Positions 60,201 to 64,000 of a DNA stretch of 64,000 bases are shown piece after piece (the first letter of the stretch is position 1; each line of letters starts with the position of its first letter). Under the pieces are notes generated by a model that made no database searches, was not told where the DNA came from, and was given only the letters and a program-made list of their open reading frames with translations. A program made the position numbers and the translations under genes. Source of the stretch: Lepisosteus oculatus (taxonomy: Eukaryota > Chordata > Actinopteri > Semionotiformes > Lepisosteidae); contig NC_090711.1 in assembly GCF_040954835.1 (NCBI RefSeq), forward strand, positions 17,231,001 to 17,295,000, read 5' to 3'.

Positions 60201-61875
60201 CAAAGTACCAAGACCAGCTATATACTGTATGTTTATGTTCCAAAATTAATATCGTTTATGACCTTCAGATGCGTTATGCTCCTCTTCTTTTTATGCTCAG
60301 CTACTAAAATTTCCCTTTAGTGGTAAAATTCCATATAAATATTCAAAACTAAGCGTATTGAAATGTGCACAGTAAAGACATTAAATGATTAAATCTTTTC
60401 ACTACCAACCAATGCACCACGAGTGCCCCTGTCGGTCATTTTGGCCAGCCAATCACTTACCGCGGTGCCCTGCGGGTTGGTTACTGTACCGCGGGTTTTT
60501 ACCGCTCATTTTGAATGGCTGCATCTGTATGTGTGTGCTCTAGGTTCCCTGGTAACATTTTTATTAATGGGAAATCCTTTACCTCATTTTTGACTAGTGG
60601 ATAAACTTTCTGCGGTTTTTGTGTCATACACACCGTATTTCACTCTTTTTAGTACCCTGGGTATCATTTCTTATACCATGCTAACATGTTTGTTTAGCCT
60701 TTCTTCTTTCTGGATGCTTCACTTTAAAATTGACCTTCCCAATTCTCTGTATCCCTTAATAAGGCTCTAGCAATTTAGGAACATACATTCCACTGTAGGA
60801 ACAAGAAAGAGTACATCTCCTGGTTTAGTGATCTGGTGTTTTACTTCTACCTGTCTTAGTTGCTCTCTGACAATAAGTAATTTTCTATATTGTTGTCTTC
60901 CAGTCTAAACCTGACCAATGGGGGCAGTGCTGAGGGCTCAGTGACACTCGTAGCACCAAATGGCACAGAATCTGGAACAGACGTGTCACTCACCGTTGAG
61001 GTGGCGTCTTCATCCACTGGCAATTTTAACTACATTGTTCTGCGTATCACTGTTGCCAGTAAGGTAAGCCTAAAAGATTAAATATATAAGGCTTGTCTGG
61101 TCTTAGTTTAAAATTCAACAGAAAGACTATTGCTGTGCTGCACCAAAAACCAAGTGTGCCATCTGCAGATAGTTTTGCTATCTGAAAGATTTGGTGTTTA
61201 ATTGTACTGAATATCAGCATGATTCAGGATCATTGATTAGGCATTTTCCATAATGTCCATAATGAAGGACAGTAGATATACAGTAATATTGTGACAACAT
61301 GCACAATCACACAACTCATTTTCAAAATGAGTGAGATTTGTATCGTGTTAGGTCTTGCAAAGATAATTGTTTTTTCACCTTTGCCCATTCAGGTGACAGA
61401 CTTCCGCCCGCCAGTTTGCAACATAACTTGGGTGACAGCAAACTGTACAGAGGACTGCAGCCTAAAAAACTGGGAACTCTCAGCCAACCTGAGTGACGGG
61501 AGAGGGTCAGGAATCCAGAGTGTGTACTCCCGCCTGGGCAATGGCTCACTCAGTATCACACGATCACTGGACACAGAGGGCATCAACGTCACTGTGGCCA
61601 CCTACAGTGCCACCTGTTGCTCCCCAGATGTAGAAATTATTGCAGTGGATGCTGTAGGCAATGTGGGTACCTGCAGGCACTCCATCAGGACCTCAGAAAT
61701 ATCAACTACTCCTCCCTACTCCCCCACTACTACTACCACCACCAGATTCTACTCCACTAACACCACTATCTCTGTCTCAAGTTCCACTCTGTCTATCTCT
61801 TCCACAACTGGAGGCTTCTCCTTCACTCTCAAACTGTGCTTAATGCTCTTCCTCACCATCACACTGTCACCTTGA
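26269..61875 (+). CDS. vwa7: vwa7: von Willebrand factor A domain-containing protein 7 (15 exons seen, N-terminus missing)
   Basis: This is a secreted or membrane-anchored extracellular protein of the VWA7 family; its molecular role is poorly known. Fifteen exons join in one open frame of 2733 bp, about 910 residues plus stop, against 891 for human VWA7. An N-terminal block with [12 protein letters not shown] sequence resembles Het-C-like proteins (residues about 1-170). A cysteine pair region, CSDC to CSHGG, follows. The VWA domain starts near residue 243, with MIDAS motif DTTGS at about 249-253. Then come [17 protein letters not shown] and YVFTDAS, beta-rich repeats with N-glycosylation sequons, a Ser/Thr-rich stalk (about 850-890), and a hydrophobic tail that could be a GPI signal or membrane anchor. 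The motifs match human VWA7 in order. No exon for the start and signal peptide was recognised upstream of 26269. No coding breaks were seen. Intron 13 is about 17 kb. Confidence 0.9.
27289..27382 (+). CDS. vwa7: vwa7 exon b
   Basis: The exon is 94 bp and begins with [12 protein letters not shown], nearly identical to the human VWA7 segment and reminiscent of Het-C/zinc-dependent phospholipase-like folds. It ends in phase 1 before GTGAGC. Confidence 0.92.
28160..28450 (-). repeat. tRNA-derived SINE-like repeat (diverged)
   Basis: In reverse orientation it shows the CACAGTG.. head, GGGCCC, the GTGTGTGTGT run and the tail GAGCCTATCACTGCAAAC. It matches the family at 29291-29600 and 56880-57235. 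It lies in a vwa7 intron. Confidence 0.7.
28936..29067 (+). CDS. vwa7: vwa7 exon c
   Basis: The exon is 132 bp. It encodes [12 protein letters not shown] and [11 protein letters not shown], matching the conserved cysteine segment of VWA7. The acceptor is CTTCAG and the donor is GTATTG. It ends in phase 1. Confidence 0.92.
29285..29605 (-). repeat. tRNA-derived SINE-like repeat, near full length
   Basis: The plus strand reads the tail CATCCATCCACCCATTTTTG, GGCGGGATACACCCTGGA, GTCCATCACAGGACA, GACTGTGGGAGGAAACCGGA and finally CACTGTGCCACTG. The last is the reverse complement of a pol III A-box-containing head. It lies in the intron after exon c of vwa7. Confidence 0.78.
29706..29830 (-). repeat. 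3' tail of a LINE/SINE-like repeat
   Basis: AATAATAATGATAATAATAATG is followed by TAGCGCTTTTCTGGACACTC and CAAAGCGCTTTCC. It is the reverse complement of the plus-strand tail at 41650-41727, where the same sequence ends in ATT triplets. Confidence 0.75.
30036..30205. repeat. Head-to-head GGCTCC-family repeat hairpin
   Basis: A minus copy (30036-30117) is followed directly by a plus copy (about 30119-30205). Together they form an inverted repeat able to fold into a long hairpin. Landmarks are GCAAAGGAACAAGTAAAGG on the left and TACTTGTTCCTTTGCAG on the right. Confidence 0.8.
30206..30722 (-). repeat. 5S-rRNA-derived SINE-like repeat
   Basis: Positions 30600-30722 read like the reverse complement of a 5S rRNA-derived head: CCCAGAAGTCTCCCATTCAG, GCTCACACCTGCTGAGCTT, and a final GGTGATATGGCTGCTGGC. 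The middle (30400-30600) carries CACCTGGATGATGC, GCTCATCCGAAGGAC and ACAGTATAGTGTTCCCACTA, common in fish 5S-type repeats. A small fragment of the head may recur at 32010-32050. Confidence 0.72.
31228..31414 (+). CDS. vwa7: vwa7 exon d
   Basis: The exon is 187 bp. It completes KPTGKCSHGG and encodes [15 protein letters not shown], both conserved in VWA7. It ends inside an Arg codon that exon e completes. Confidence 0.92.
31642..31811 (+). CDS. vwa7: vwa7 exon e (MIDAS-containing start of VWA domain)
   Basis: The exon is 170 bp. It encodes [15 protein letters not shown], the first VWA beta strand plus the metal-ion-dependent adhesion site D-x-T-x-S, then YILVPFNDP. It ends after the first base of an Asp codon. 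Confidence 0.93.
32350..32960. repeat. Possible retroelement fragment in vwa7 intron
   Basis: A GC-richer block stands out in an AT-rich intron, with CTTTTATTCGATCAGCTG and GGGAGCACAGCACGGAG. It may be a reversed LTR, but no ends, duplications or second copy were found. Confidence 0.25.
33272..33384 (+). CDS. vwa7: vwa7 exon f
   Basis: The exon is 113 bp. It completes DFGPV and encodes the highly conserved [15 protein letters not shown] segment of the VWA domain. The donor is GTGACT. Confidence 0.93.
34070..34160 (+). repeat. Dispersed repeat, GGCTCC family
   Basis: ACCTGAAGAAGTCTCC, ATGGCCGAAAGGTTGTG, TTTTTTTCAGCATGGAAT and CCTATTACTTGTTCC. It is oriented as the 20785 copy and lies in a vwa7 intron. 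Confidence 0.78.
34620..34800. repeat. Dispersed SINE/LINE-like repeat
   Basis: GAGCTTCAACAACGTGGC, CTTGTTCCATACTCCC, ACAACCCTTTGTGTAAA and TTACTGTTGATTCTGAAG. A diverged copy of the repeat at 14340-14700. Confidence 0.65.
34893..35009 (+). CDS. vwa7: vwa7 exon g
   Basis: The exon is 117 bp, phase 0 at both ends. It encodes [19 protein letters not shown], the VWA strand with the conserved FTDAS. The donor is GTCAGT. Confidence 0.92.
35470..36055 (+). repeat. Dispersed LINE 3'-region-like repeat
   Basis: Landmarks are TTTATATAGCGCCTTTCAC, GCTGTGTGACAGTACATAAC, CCAGCCCGGGCGCCATCCAG and CAGCACCAGCAGCCATGATG. This block resembles a repeat common in fish genomes; it lies in the vwa7 intron before exon h. 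Its two open frames are by-products. Confidence 0.6.
36063..36119. repeat. ATT microsatellite
   Basis: About 19 near-perfect ATT triplets 140 bp upstream of vwa7 exon h. Confidence 0.97.
36261..36470 (+). CDS. vwa7: vwa7 exon h
   Basis: The exon is 210 bp, phase 0. It opens VSFLLTAG and contains an Arg/Ser-rich linker and [15 protein letters not shown], which corresponds to the human segment after the VWA fold. The acceptor is CCTCCAG and the donor is GTAAAA. Confidence 0.9.
36580..37470. repeat. Dispersed repeat, second copy at 62235-63090
   Basis: Shared blocks in the same order include TAACCCCCAACTTGTAA-type, GGCACATGA, TCTGGCACAGC, TGGTTAAAC with ATGACA, ACCTGCAGTTAAAT and TGACAAGTGTT. 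The copies differ by many indels. No coding capacity was recognised; it could be a non-autonomous retroelement or an LTR. Confidence 0.7.
38350..38485 (+). CDS. vwa7: vwa7 exon i
   Basis: The exon is 136 bp. It encodes [27 protein letters not shown] and FKLHSPAG, the first beta-rich module after the VWA domain. It contains an N-glycosylation sequon and ends in phase 1 before GTAAGG. Confidence 0.9.
38799..39155. mobile_element. Tc1/mariner-like miniature elements
   Basis: TA followed by CAGTTGTATGCAAAAATTTG at 38801 is a Tc1/mariner-type end. Complementary ends GGGTGCCCAAACTTTTG (about 38915) and GGGTGCCCAAACCTTTGC (about 39121) follow. Probably one short element plus a second or a nested one. 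No transposase. Confidence 0.65.
39855..40001 (+). CDS. vwa7: vwa7 exon j
   Basis: The exon is 147 bp. It encodes [15 protein letters not shown], which parallels the human TGTWEIQVT segment. It has several N-x-S/T sequons. The donor is GTGAGC. Confidence 0.9.
40274..40723 (+). mobile_element. Solo LTR, Gypsy-type, with 5-bp target duplication
   Basis: This 450-bp segment begins TGTCACGATC and ends GTTCGTGACA. CTGTT is present at both 40269-40273 and 40724-40728. It contains CTTCATTAAATCCCG and GGATTACCAGTTTGGAC-type leader motifs. It lies in the vwa7 intron between exons j and k. Confidence 0.88.
41100..41560 (+). pseudogene. CR1/Rex-like LINE reverse transcriptase fragment, upstream part
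   Basis: The reading frame at 41440-41570 gives [18 protein letters not shown] and STCNWILEF, reverse-transcriptase motifs of the Rex/CR1/Jockey group. Further downstream pieces of the same domain are at 41745-41845 and 42247-42440. Multiple stops show it is dead. Confidence 0.75.
41565..41727 (+). repeat. SINE-like 3' tail with ATT microsatellite
   Basis: AAAGTGCTTTGAGTGGAG, AAAAGCGCTATATAAGTG and then ATT triplets (41700-41727). It is inserted within the LINE reverse-transcriptase region; the reverse complement of this tail is at 29706-29830. Confidence 0.75.
41745..42440 (+). pseudogene. CR1/Rex-like LINE reverse transcriptase, catalytic part, split by a solo LTR
   Basis: [11 protein letters not shown] near 41782-41815 contains the ADD catalytic pair of the reverse transcriptase. 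After the solo LTR (41846-42246) the domain continues with [16 protein letters not shown] at about 42265-42315. The frames are broken. Confidence 0.78.
41846..42246 (+). mobile_element. Solo LTR of an endogenous-retrovirus-like element, 4-bp duplication
   Basis: This 401-bp segment begins TGAAGTAAGAC and ends GGTTACAACA. AGGT is at both 41842-41845 and 42247-42250. It has an internal TATAAA (about 42090) and AATAAA (about 42186) in the right order for U3 and R. A 4-bp duplication is typical of gammaretrovirus-like integration. No internal coding region is present. Confidence 0.78.
42559..42651 (+). CDS. vwa7: vwa7 exon k
   Basis: The exon is 93 bp. It encodes [11 protein letters not shown] and [14 protein letters not shown], corresponding to the human DGPHPGLYPL segment. 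The splice sites are GTTCACAG and GTAAGA. Confidence 0.9.
43205..43473 (+). CDS. vwa7: vwa7 exon l, followed by a probable GC donor
   Basis: The exon is 269 bp. It encodes [14 protein letters not shown] through [10 protein letters not shown] to STSIEVK. The predicted 3' boundary is AAG followed by GCAAGT, the classic non-canonical GC-AG donor consensus. No good GT donor keeps the frame nearby. Confidence 0.82.
43779..43912 (+). CDS. vwa7: vwa7 exon m
   Basis: The exon is 134 bp using the acceptor at 43777-43778. An in-frame alternative acceptor six bases downstream would remove two residues. It encodes [15 protein letters not shown] and [11 protein letters not shown]. It ends before GTGAGT in phase 2, where a 17-kb intron begins. 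Confidence 0.85.
43913..46960. other. AT-rich intron sequence, nothing recognised
   Basis: No exons, RNA genes or repeat families were recognised. Open frames are short. Confidence 0.5.
46970..48670 (-). pseudogene. Degraded non-LTR retrotransposon with terminal zinc-binding motif
   Basis: The minus strand reads, in shifting frames, parts of a LINE pol: [18 protein letters not shown] and [15 protein letters not shown] (reverse-transcriptase region, about 48400-48560). Near the 3' end come [17 protein letters not shown] and [18 protein letters not shown], a CX2C...HX4C zinc-binding motif (about 47510-47630). There are many stops and frameshifts. The exact clade is not certain. Confidence 0.68.
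48803..49384 (+). repeat. 5' LTR of the Gypsy element
   Basis: The LTR is 582 bp, TGTTACGATC to CCGTAACA, with a TATTTAAG box near 48915. Inside are 3-4 imperfect repeats of about 60-70 bp containing CTGGCTTCCCCTGGACTCTC and GGATTACGGTCTGGCT. The first Gypsy codon (ATG at 49404) follows 20 bp later. Confidence 0.9.
49404..50110 (+). pseudogene. Gypsy gag (capsid), frameshifted
   Basis: An ATG at 49404 opens a gag frame starting MDPAEQ, with [15 protein letters not shown] and a retrotransposon-gag core ending near 49997. The frame is then lost. The remainder up to about 50110 continues in other frames. Confidence 0.88.
50140..50373 (+). pseudogene. Gypsy gag zinc knuckle
   Basis: A basic stretch ([10 protein letters not shown]) is followed by [14 protein letters not shown] at about 50218-50259, a CX2CX4HX4C nucleic-acid-binding knuckle. 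Confidence 0.9.
50390..50834 (+). pseudogene. Gypsy aspartic protease region, inactivated
   Basis: The active-site position reads YSGA (50400-50411) instead of the DSGA usual in this clade. Surrounding frames are broken by several stops, so the protease is dead. Confidence 0.65.
50835..51572 (+). pseudogene. Gypsy reverse transcriptase
   Basis: One open frame holds most of the RT domain: [26 protein letters not shown], catalytic YLDD at 51336-51347, [14 protein letters not shown] and ITDWPTPKN. It is interrupted at 51573 by the 18S rRNA segment. The next Gypsy residues (FLGFANF) follow after it. Confidence 0.92.
51573..51710 (+). pseudogene. 18S rRNA gene fragment embedded in Gypsy pol
   Basis: About 138 bp closely match the 5' domain of vertebrate 18S rRNA in sense orientation. 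The matching stretches include GATAACCTCGGGCCGATCGC, GTGGCGGCGACGACTCATTC, TATCAACTTTCGATGGTACT and GCCTACCATGGTGACCACGG. A few substitutions are present. Gypsy coding resumes about 15-20 bp later. It is far too short to be an rRNA gene; a template switch onto 18S rRNA during reverse transcription is likely. Confidence 0.92.
51711..51950 (+). pseudogene. Gypsy connection / RNase H remnant, mostly deleted
   Basis: FLGFANF and VVAPI-type motifs (about 51730-51800) are followed almost directly by the [15 protein letters not shown] motif (about 51850-51895), the far end of RNase H. Most of the RNase H domain is therefore missing. Confidence 0.75.
51950..52920 (+). pseudogene. Gypsy integrase, frameshifted and truncated
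   Basis: Integrase core motifs are visible in two frames: VDFITDLPP (about 52295), [24 protein letters not shown] (about 52480) and [10 protein letters not shown] (about 52565, catalytic Glu). A frame break falls near 52540. The C-terminal part ends at QRGQF (about 52912), where it fuses into LTR sequence. Confidence 0.88.
52915..54367 (+). repeat. 3' LTR of the Gypsy element, 5'-truncated and split by an L2
   Basis: It matches the 5' LTR from GTCTCAT onward. The first approximately 100 bp of the LTR are absent. The LTR runs 52915-53143 and 54203-54367, separated by an L2 insertion. It ends TAACA next to the CTCTG duplication. Confidence 0.88.
53144..54202 (+). mobile_element. 5'-truncated L2 LINE inserted in the 3' LTR
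   Basis: The L2 pol C-terminus is seen in broken frames: [29 protein letters not shown] and [14 protein letters not shown]. Then [15 protein letters not shown] is followed by the 3' tail AAAGCGCTTTGAGAAGCC and about 14 ATT triplets. ATTAC on both sides (53139-53143, 54203-54207) may be the target duplication. Same subfamily as the L2 at 9286-10321. Confidence 0.9.
54373..54838. other. Intron sequence, nothing recognised
   Basis: AT-rich sequence between the Gypsy element and the next inverted-repeat element. No exons or repeats were recognised. Confidence 0.5.
55530..56860. other. Interior of long-inverted-repeat element, nothing recognised
   Basis: No exon, coding domain or known repeat was recognised. 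Sequence composition is mixed, with some CpG. Confidence 0.45.
56880..57235 (+). repeat. tRNA-derived SINE-like repeat with A and B boxes
   Basis: A pol III A-box-like TGGCAAAGTGGTTAGC (about 56887) and B-box-like GGTTCAATTCC (about 56932) form a tRNA-type head. Then come GGTTTACATGTTCTCTCTGG, a GTGTGTGTG run, GATGGACTGGCGCTATGTCC and the tail GGATAGGCTCCAAATCC. It resembles DANA-type fish SINEs. Confidence 0.78.
57065..57490. repeat. Left arm of approximately 420-bp inverted repeat
   Basis: Reverse complement of 58895-59310, with high identity. It covers the 3' half of the SINE and about 250 bp of further unique sequence. Confidence 0.88.
57844..58060 (+). pseudogene. L2 LINE fragment
   Basis: It reads [15 protein letters not shown] followed by diverged [12 protein letters not shown] sequence, the L2 region just before the HWLPV motif. 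The 3' end of an L2 resumes at 59309. Confidence 0.7.
58895..59310. repeat. Right arm of approximately 420-bp inverted repeat
   Basis: Reverse complement of 57065-57490. It contains the SINE tail block ATCCAGTACAGAGGATTTGG in reverse orientation relative to the left arm. Confidence 0.88.
59309..59520 (+). pseudogene. L2 LINE 3' end
   Basis: Residual [16 protein letters not shown] coding resembles the L2 C-terminal [14 protein letters not shown]. It is followed by the tail GCCACCTTTAATGGTGATAT and AATAAAGTTTTTTATTATTG, matching the L2 3' end at 54120-54170. Confidence 0.75.
60904..61063 (+). CDS. vwa7: vwa7 exon n
   Basis: The exon is 160 bp after a TTGTCTTCCAG acceptor. It completes an Asn codon and encodes [11 protein letters not shown] through [10 protein letters not shown]. 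The donor is GTAAGC. It is separated from exon m by the largest intron. Confidence 0.9.
61393..61875 (+). CDS. vwa7: vwa7 terminal exon o
   Basis: The exon is 483 bp including TGA. It encodes a cysteine-containing beta domain ([32 protein letters not shown]), then a Thr/Ser-rich stalk of about 45 residues and a hydrophobic C-terminal tail starting [12 protein letters not shown]. The tail suggests GPI anchoring or membrane insertion (inference). Confidence 0.9.
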   Translation: MTDFRPPVCNITWVTANCTEDCSLKNWELSANLSDGRGSGIQSVYSRLGNGSLSITRSLDTEGINVTVATYSATCCSPDVEIIAVDAVGNVGTCRHSIRTSEISTTPPYSPTTTTTTRFYSTNTTISVSSSTLSISSTTGGFSFTLKLCLMLFLTITLSP

Positions 61876-61978
61876 GCTTTTAACTCATGAACAGATAAAA
61901 AGCAGCGAGTATGTTACATACTATACATGACAGTACACTACGTACATTTTAATTTCTTTAAAGAAAAAGACATTCAAA

Positions 61979-61984
61979 AATAAA
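61979..61984 (+). promoter_or_regulatory. Candidate polyadenylation signal of vwa7
   Basis: An AATAAA hexamer lies about 100 bp after the vwa7 stop codon. Further AATAAA hexamers occur near 62045 and 62195, so the site in use cannot be decided from sequence alone. Confidence 0.4.
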
Positions 61985-62234
61985 TGTAAACAAAGAACAT
62001 TACATAAAAGCATAAGCATGTCATCTTAAAATCAAAGTAAAAAATAAAAAGATTGAAGCGTCAGCAATCTGTTTTATTCTGTTGTGCCTCTGTTCCTTTT
62101 AATGTGCTTTTGTGTTTGGAGAACTGGACAAACTAGACAGCTCTCTGTTTCTGTTTCAAGTAAACCTTTTGGATTATTTTTCTCTGATCTTTAAGAATAA
62201 AATAAGTGGCTTACAAAAATAGTGGATATCGGAA

Positions 62235-63090
62235 ATTGACCAAGTGGATAAATCAATAATCATAACTCCCAACTTGTAAATAACTTTGCCAAGAATATAC
62301 CCTAAGGTTGGTATTGTTAAAGGCACATGAGTTTGTTTTCTGGCACAGCTATGGTGAAAAAGAGGGACACTGGGTTAAACATTTGTTTATTAACAATGAC
62401 AGTACTCACACTAAACAAAACACAACATAAACATACAACACGTTACAATATTATCAAATTTTCAAATAAGGTACCCCTAATGTCCTAACTACACAAAAGG
62501 CCATACTGCTACAAAGTATATAACTCTTATATAACACCTACAAAGGCCCCCCAAAAAAGAAAAGCTGCCTTCTAAACTAAACATAATACAACCTGCAGTT
62601 AAATGTCTCTCTACACACCTGGATGCTACAAAACGAATCTCCCTATCTCCCTATTCTAGAAATCCACCCAATAAGCAGGAGAGCCTGTTTTTAACAAAGG
62701 GATTCTTCACACAGGAAATCAATGTTCAACGTCTTTGTAACAAAAACAGAATAGCAAGCTCTCTTAACAAGGTTCAAATAACCAGACTCCAATCTGGTCT
62801 TTCTGGGTGATAAGGACAAGGAGCTCTTGCCACCCATCTTCCTCTCCTGTCTCATACTGTCTCATCTTGTTTTTCTTTTTTCTTGTTTGTATCTGCTTGT
62901 TTTTATGCTGTGTTTCTGGACTCTTGATTTACAACAATCATCTTTATCTAAGGTAAACTAAGGTATACTGTACAATTGCTTTGATCACTGAATCTGGACC
63001 CCCTACATCTCAGCAAACATCCCTTTGTTTTGAAGGTGGAAACGTTGACACTTGTCAGGTGTTGCCCTAGATTCTTAAAGACACTTCAGG
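62235..63090. repeat. Dispersed repeat, second copy of 36580-37470
   Basis: Same order of shared blocks, including CTCCCAACTTGTAAATA, AAGGCACATGAG, CTGGCACAGC and ACAACCTGCAGTTAAATG. It lies just after the vwa7 gene; the first copy is in its intron. Confidence 0.7.
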
Positions 63091-63166
63091 ACAATATTTT
63101 AAAGCTTAACTAATAGGAAGGATGTCTGAGTGCTCTTTTGGCTCTTTTGAAATTATGTTCTACATA

Positions 63167-64000
63167 CAGATGCAGCCATTCAAAATGCGTGGGCGATACC
63201 GCATTATTTTGCGGTGCGCTTTACGTGGTCTACCGCGAGTTACCGTATATTCTCCTATAATACCGCAATTAAAATAATAGTATCCGGAATTTCCACAAGG
63301 TGGAGCTAATAAAGCTCAACCTCTCATGTTTGAGCTGTCGCCATCAAAGTCTTTAACGAAGATATTACTTATAGTATTAATAATGAATGACCTTGGACAA
63401 GCTGTAAACTCAAAGTATTGCCCTGGTCCACATTCTTTTTTTCATTGACCGTCTTTGTAAAAGTATCACCACAGCATCTCGCAATCACGCATTTGTTTCC
63501 AATCATGCAAAGTACAGTAATTTTTGAGAATCGATTCACCATGCCTTTCACATGCTCATAAAAGAGATTGATTTAGGAACATAAACATATTACCGTATGC
63601 AAACTGTACTGTATACAGTATGTATATGCATATTTAATGTCTTAACTGTGCCCGTTTAAGTATTGAATATTTATATGGAATTTTACCACTGAAGGGAAAT
63701 CTTAGTACCTGAGCATAAAAAGAATAGGAGCATACTGTAACGCGTGTGAAGGCCATAAACGATATTAATTTTGGAACTTAGACATACAGTATATAGCTGG
63801 TCTCGGTACTTTAAAGAAAACATACACACCAGTATTCCATTTCTCCCTAAACATTTTAAGCATCAAAGTCTTCAACTAACGTGATACCGGAGTCAACAAG
63901 CATACTTTTAGAATTTGATTAAAAGGGAATATAATATGGAATCGCGTATCTAAAGAAATTAATAACGATATAATTATATTTATGTACCGCAACACAAGAA
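63167..64000. mobile_element. TA-flanked inverted-repeat element, left end, cut by window edge
   Basis: TA (63165-63166) is followed by CAGATGCAGCCATTCAAAA at 63167. The first 350 bp closely match 54841-55200. The part near 63830-63980 is the reverse complement of 60045-60200, showing that intact copies have arms of about 800 bp. Confidence 0.8.

Larger units (their letters stand above)
54841..60527. mobile_element. TA-flanked element with long imperfect terminal inverted repeats
   Basis: The left end CAGATGCAGCCATTCAAAA (54841) and its complement ending 60527 are both bordered by TA. The left arm to about 55515 pairs imperfectly with the right arm from about 60180, sharing GGTCTCGGTACTTTAAAG / CTTCAAAGTACC, AATATCGTTTATGACC and the AATTCCATATAAATATTC-type block. 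The interior holds SINE and L2 pieces. It has no transposase gene; it could also be two separate end copies. Confidence 0.65.
43913..60903 (+). other. vwa7 intron 13, about 17 kb
   Basis: The intron runs from a GTGAGT donor to a TTGTCTTCCAG acceptor. It contains a degraded LINE, a complete Gypsy element with a nested L2, and a long-inverted-repeat element. It is by far the largest intron seen; the others are about 0.3-3.8 kb. Confidence 0.85.

Overview
This window is vertebrate nuclear DNA, very probably from a ray-finned fish. It holds two intron-rich protein genes with fish-type sequences. It also carries fish-typical repeats: L2 LINEs with a short AT-rich trinucleotide tail, tRNA-derived and 5S-rRNA-derived SINE-like repeats, Gypsy and mag-type LTR elements, hAT and Tc1-like elements. 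There are no bacterial-style operons. Some dispersed repeats remind me of non-teleost ray-finned fish such as gar or bowfin, but that is a low-confidence impression.

Genes. (1) A cytochrome P450 family 2 gene lies on the minus strand (14715-20722). Exons 2-9 are visible with consensus splice sites, and exons 3-8 have the canonical CYP2 lengths (150, 161, 177, 142, 188, 142 bp). Exon 2 carries a frameshift and no exon 1 was found, so it is a decayed gene or an assembly error. (2) A vwa7 gene (von Willebrand factor A domain-containing protein 7) lies on the plus strand (26269-61875). Fifteen exons join in one frame to about 910 residues plus stop. The first exon or exons, with start codon and signal peptide, were not recognised. 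The two genes are head-to-head.

Layout. 1-700: solo LTR. 1330-2600: 178-bp tandem repeat. 2540-9190: mosaic of inverted repeats and TA-flanked inverted-repeat elements. 9190-11830: L2 LINE split by a hAT transposon with a perfect 8-bp duplication. 11851-12703: second arm of a large inverted repeat. 12700-14700: dispersed repeats. 14715-20722: CYP2. 20723-24510: repeats and unrecognised DNA. 24511-25901: mag-like LTR element, gag-protease part only, minus strand. 26269-43912: vwa7 exons 1-13, with SINE, LINE, Tc1-like and solo-LTR insertions in introns. 43913-60903: one 17-kb vwa7 intron holding a degraded LINE, a complete-ended Gypsy element (48803-54367) and a long-terminal-inverted-repeat element (54841-60527). 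60904-61875: last two vwa7 exons. 62230-64000: two more repeat copies.

Most striking: the Gypsy pol region contains about 138 bp of 18S rRNA sequence in sense orientation, inserted between reverse-transcriptase and connection/RNase H coding. This looks like a template switch during reverse transcription. The same element has matching 5-bp target duplications, a microhomology deletion joining pol to the 3' LTR, and an L2 inserted inside that LTR. No wholly new functional system was found; the window is best read as two host genes in a densely nested transposon landscape.
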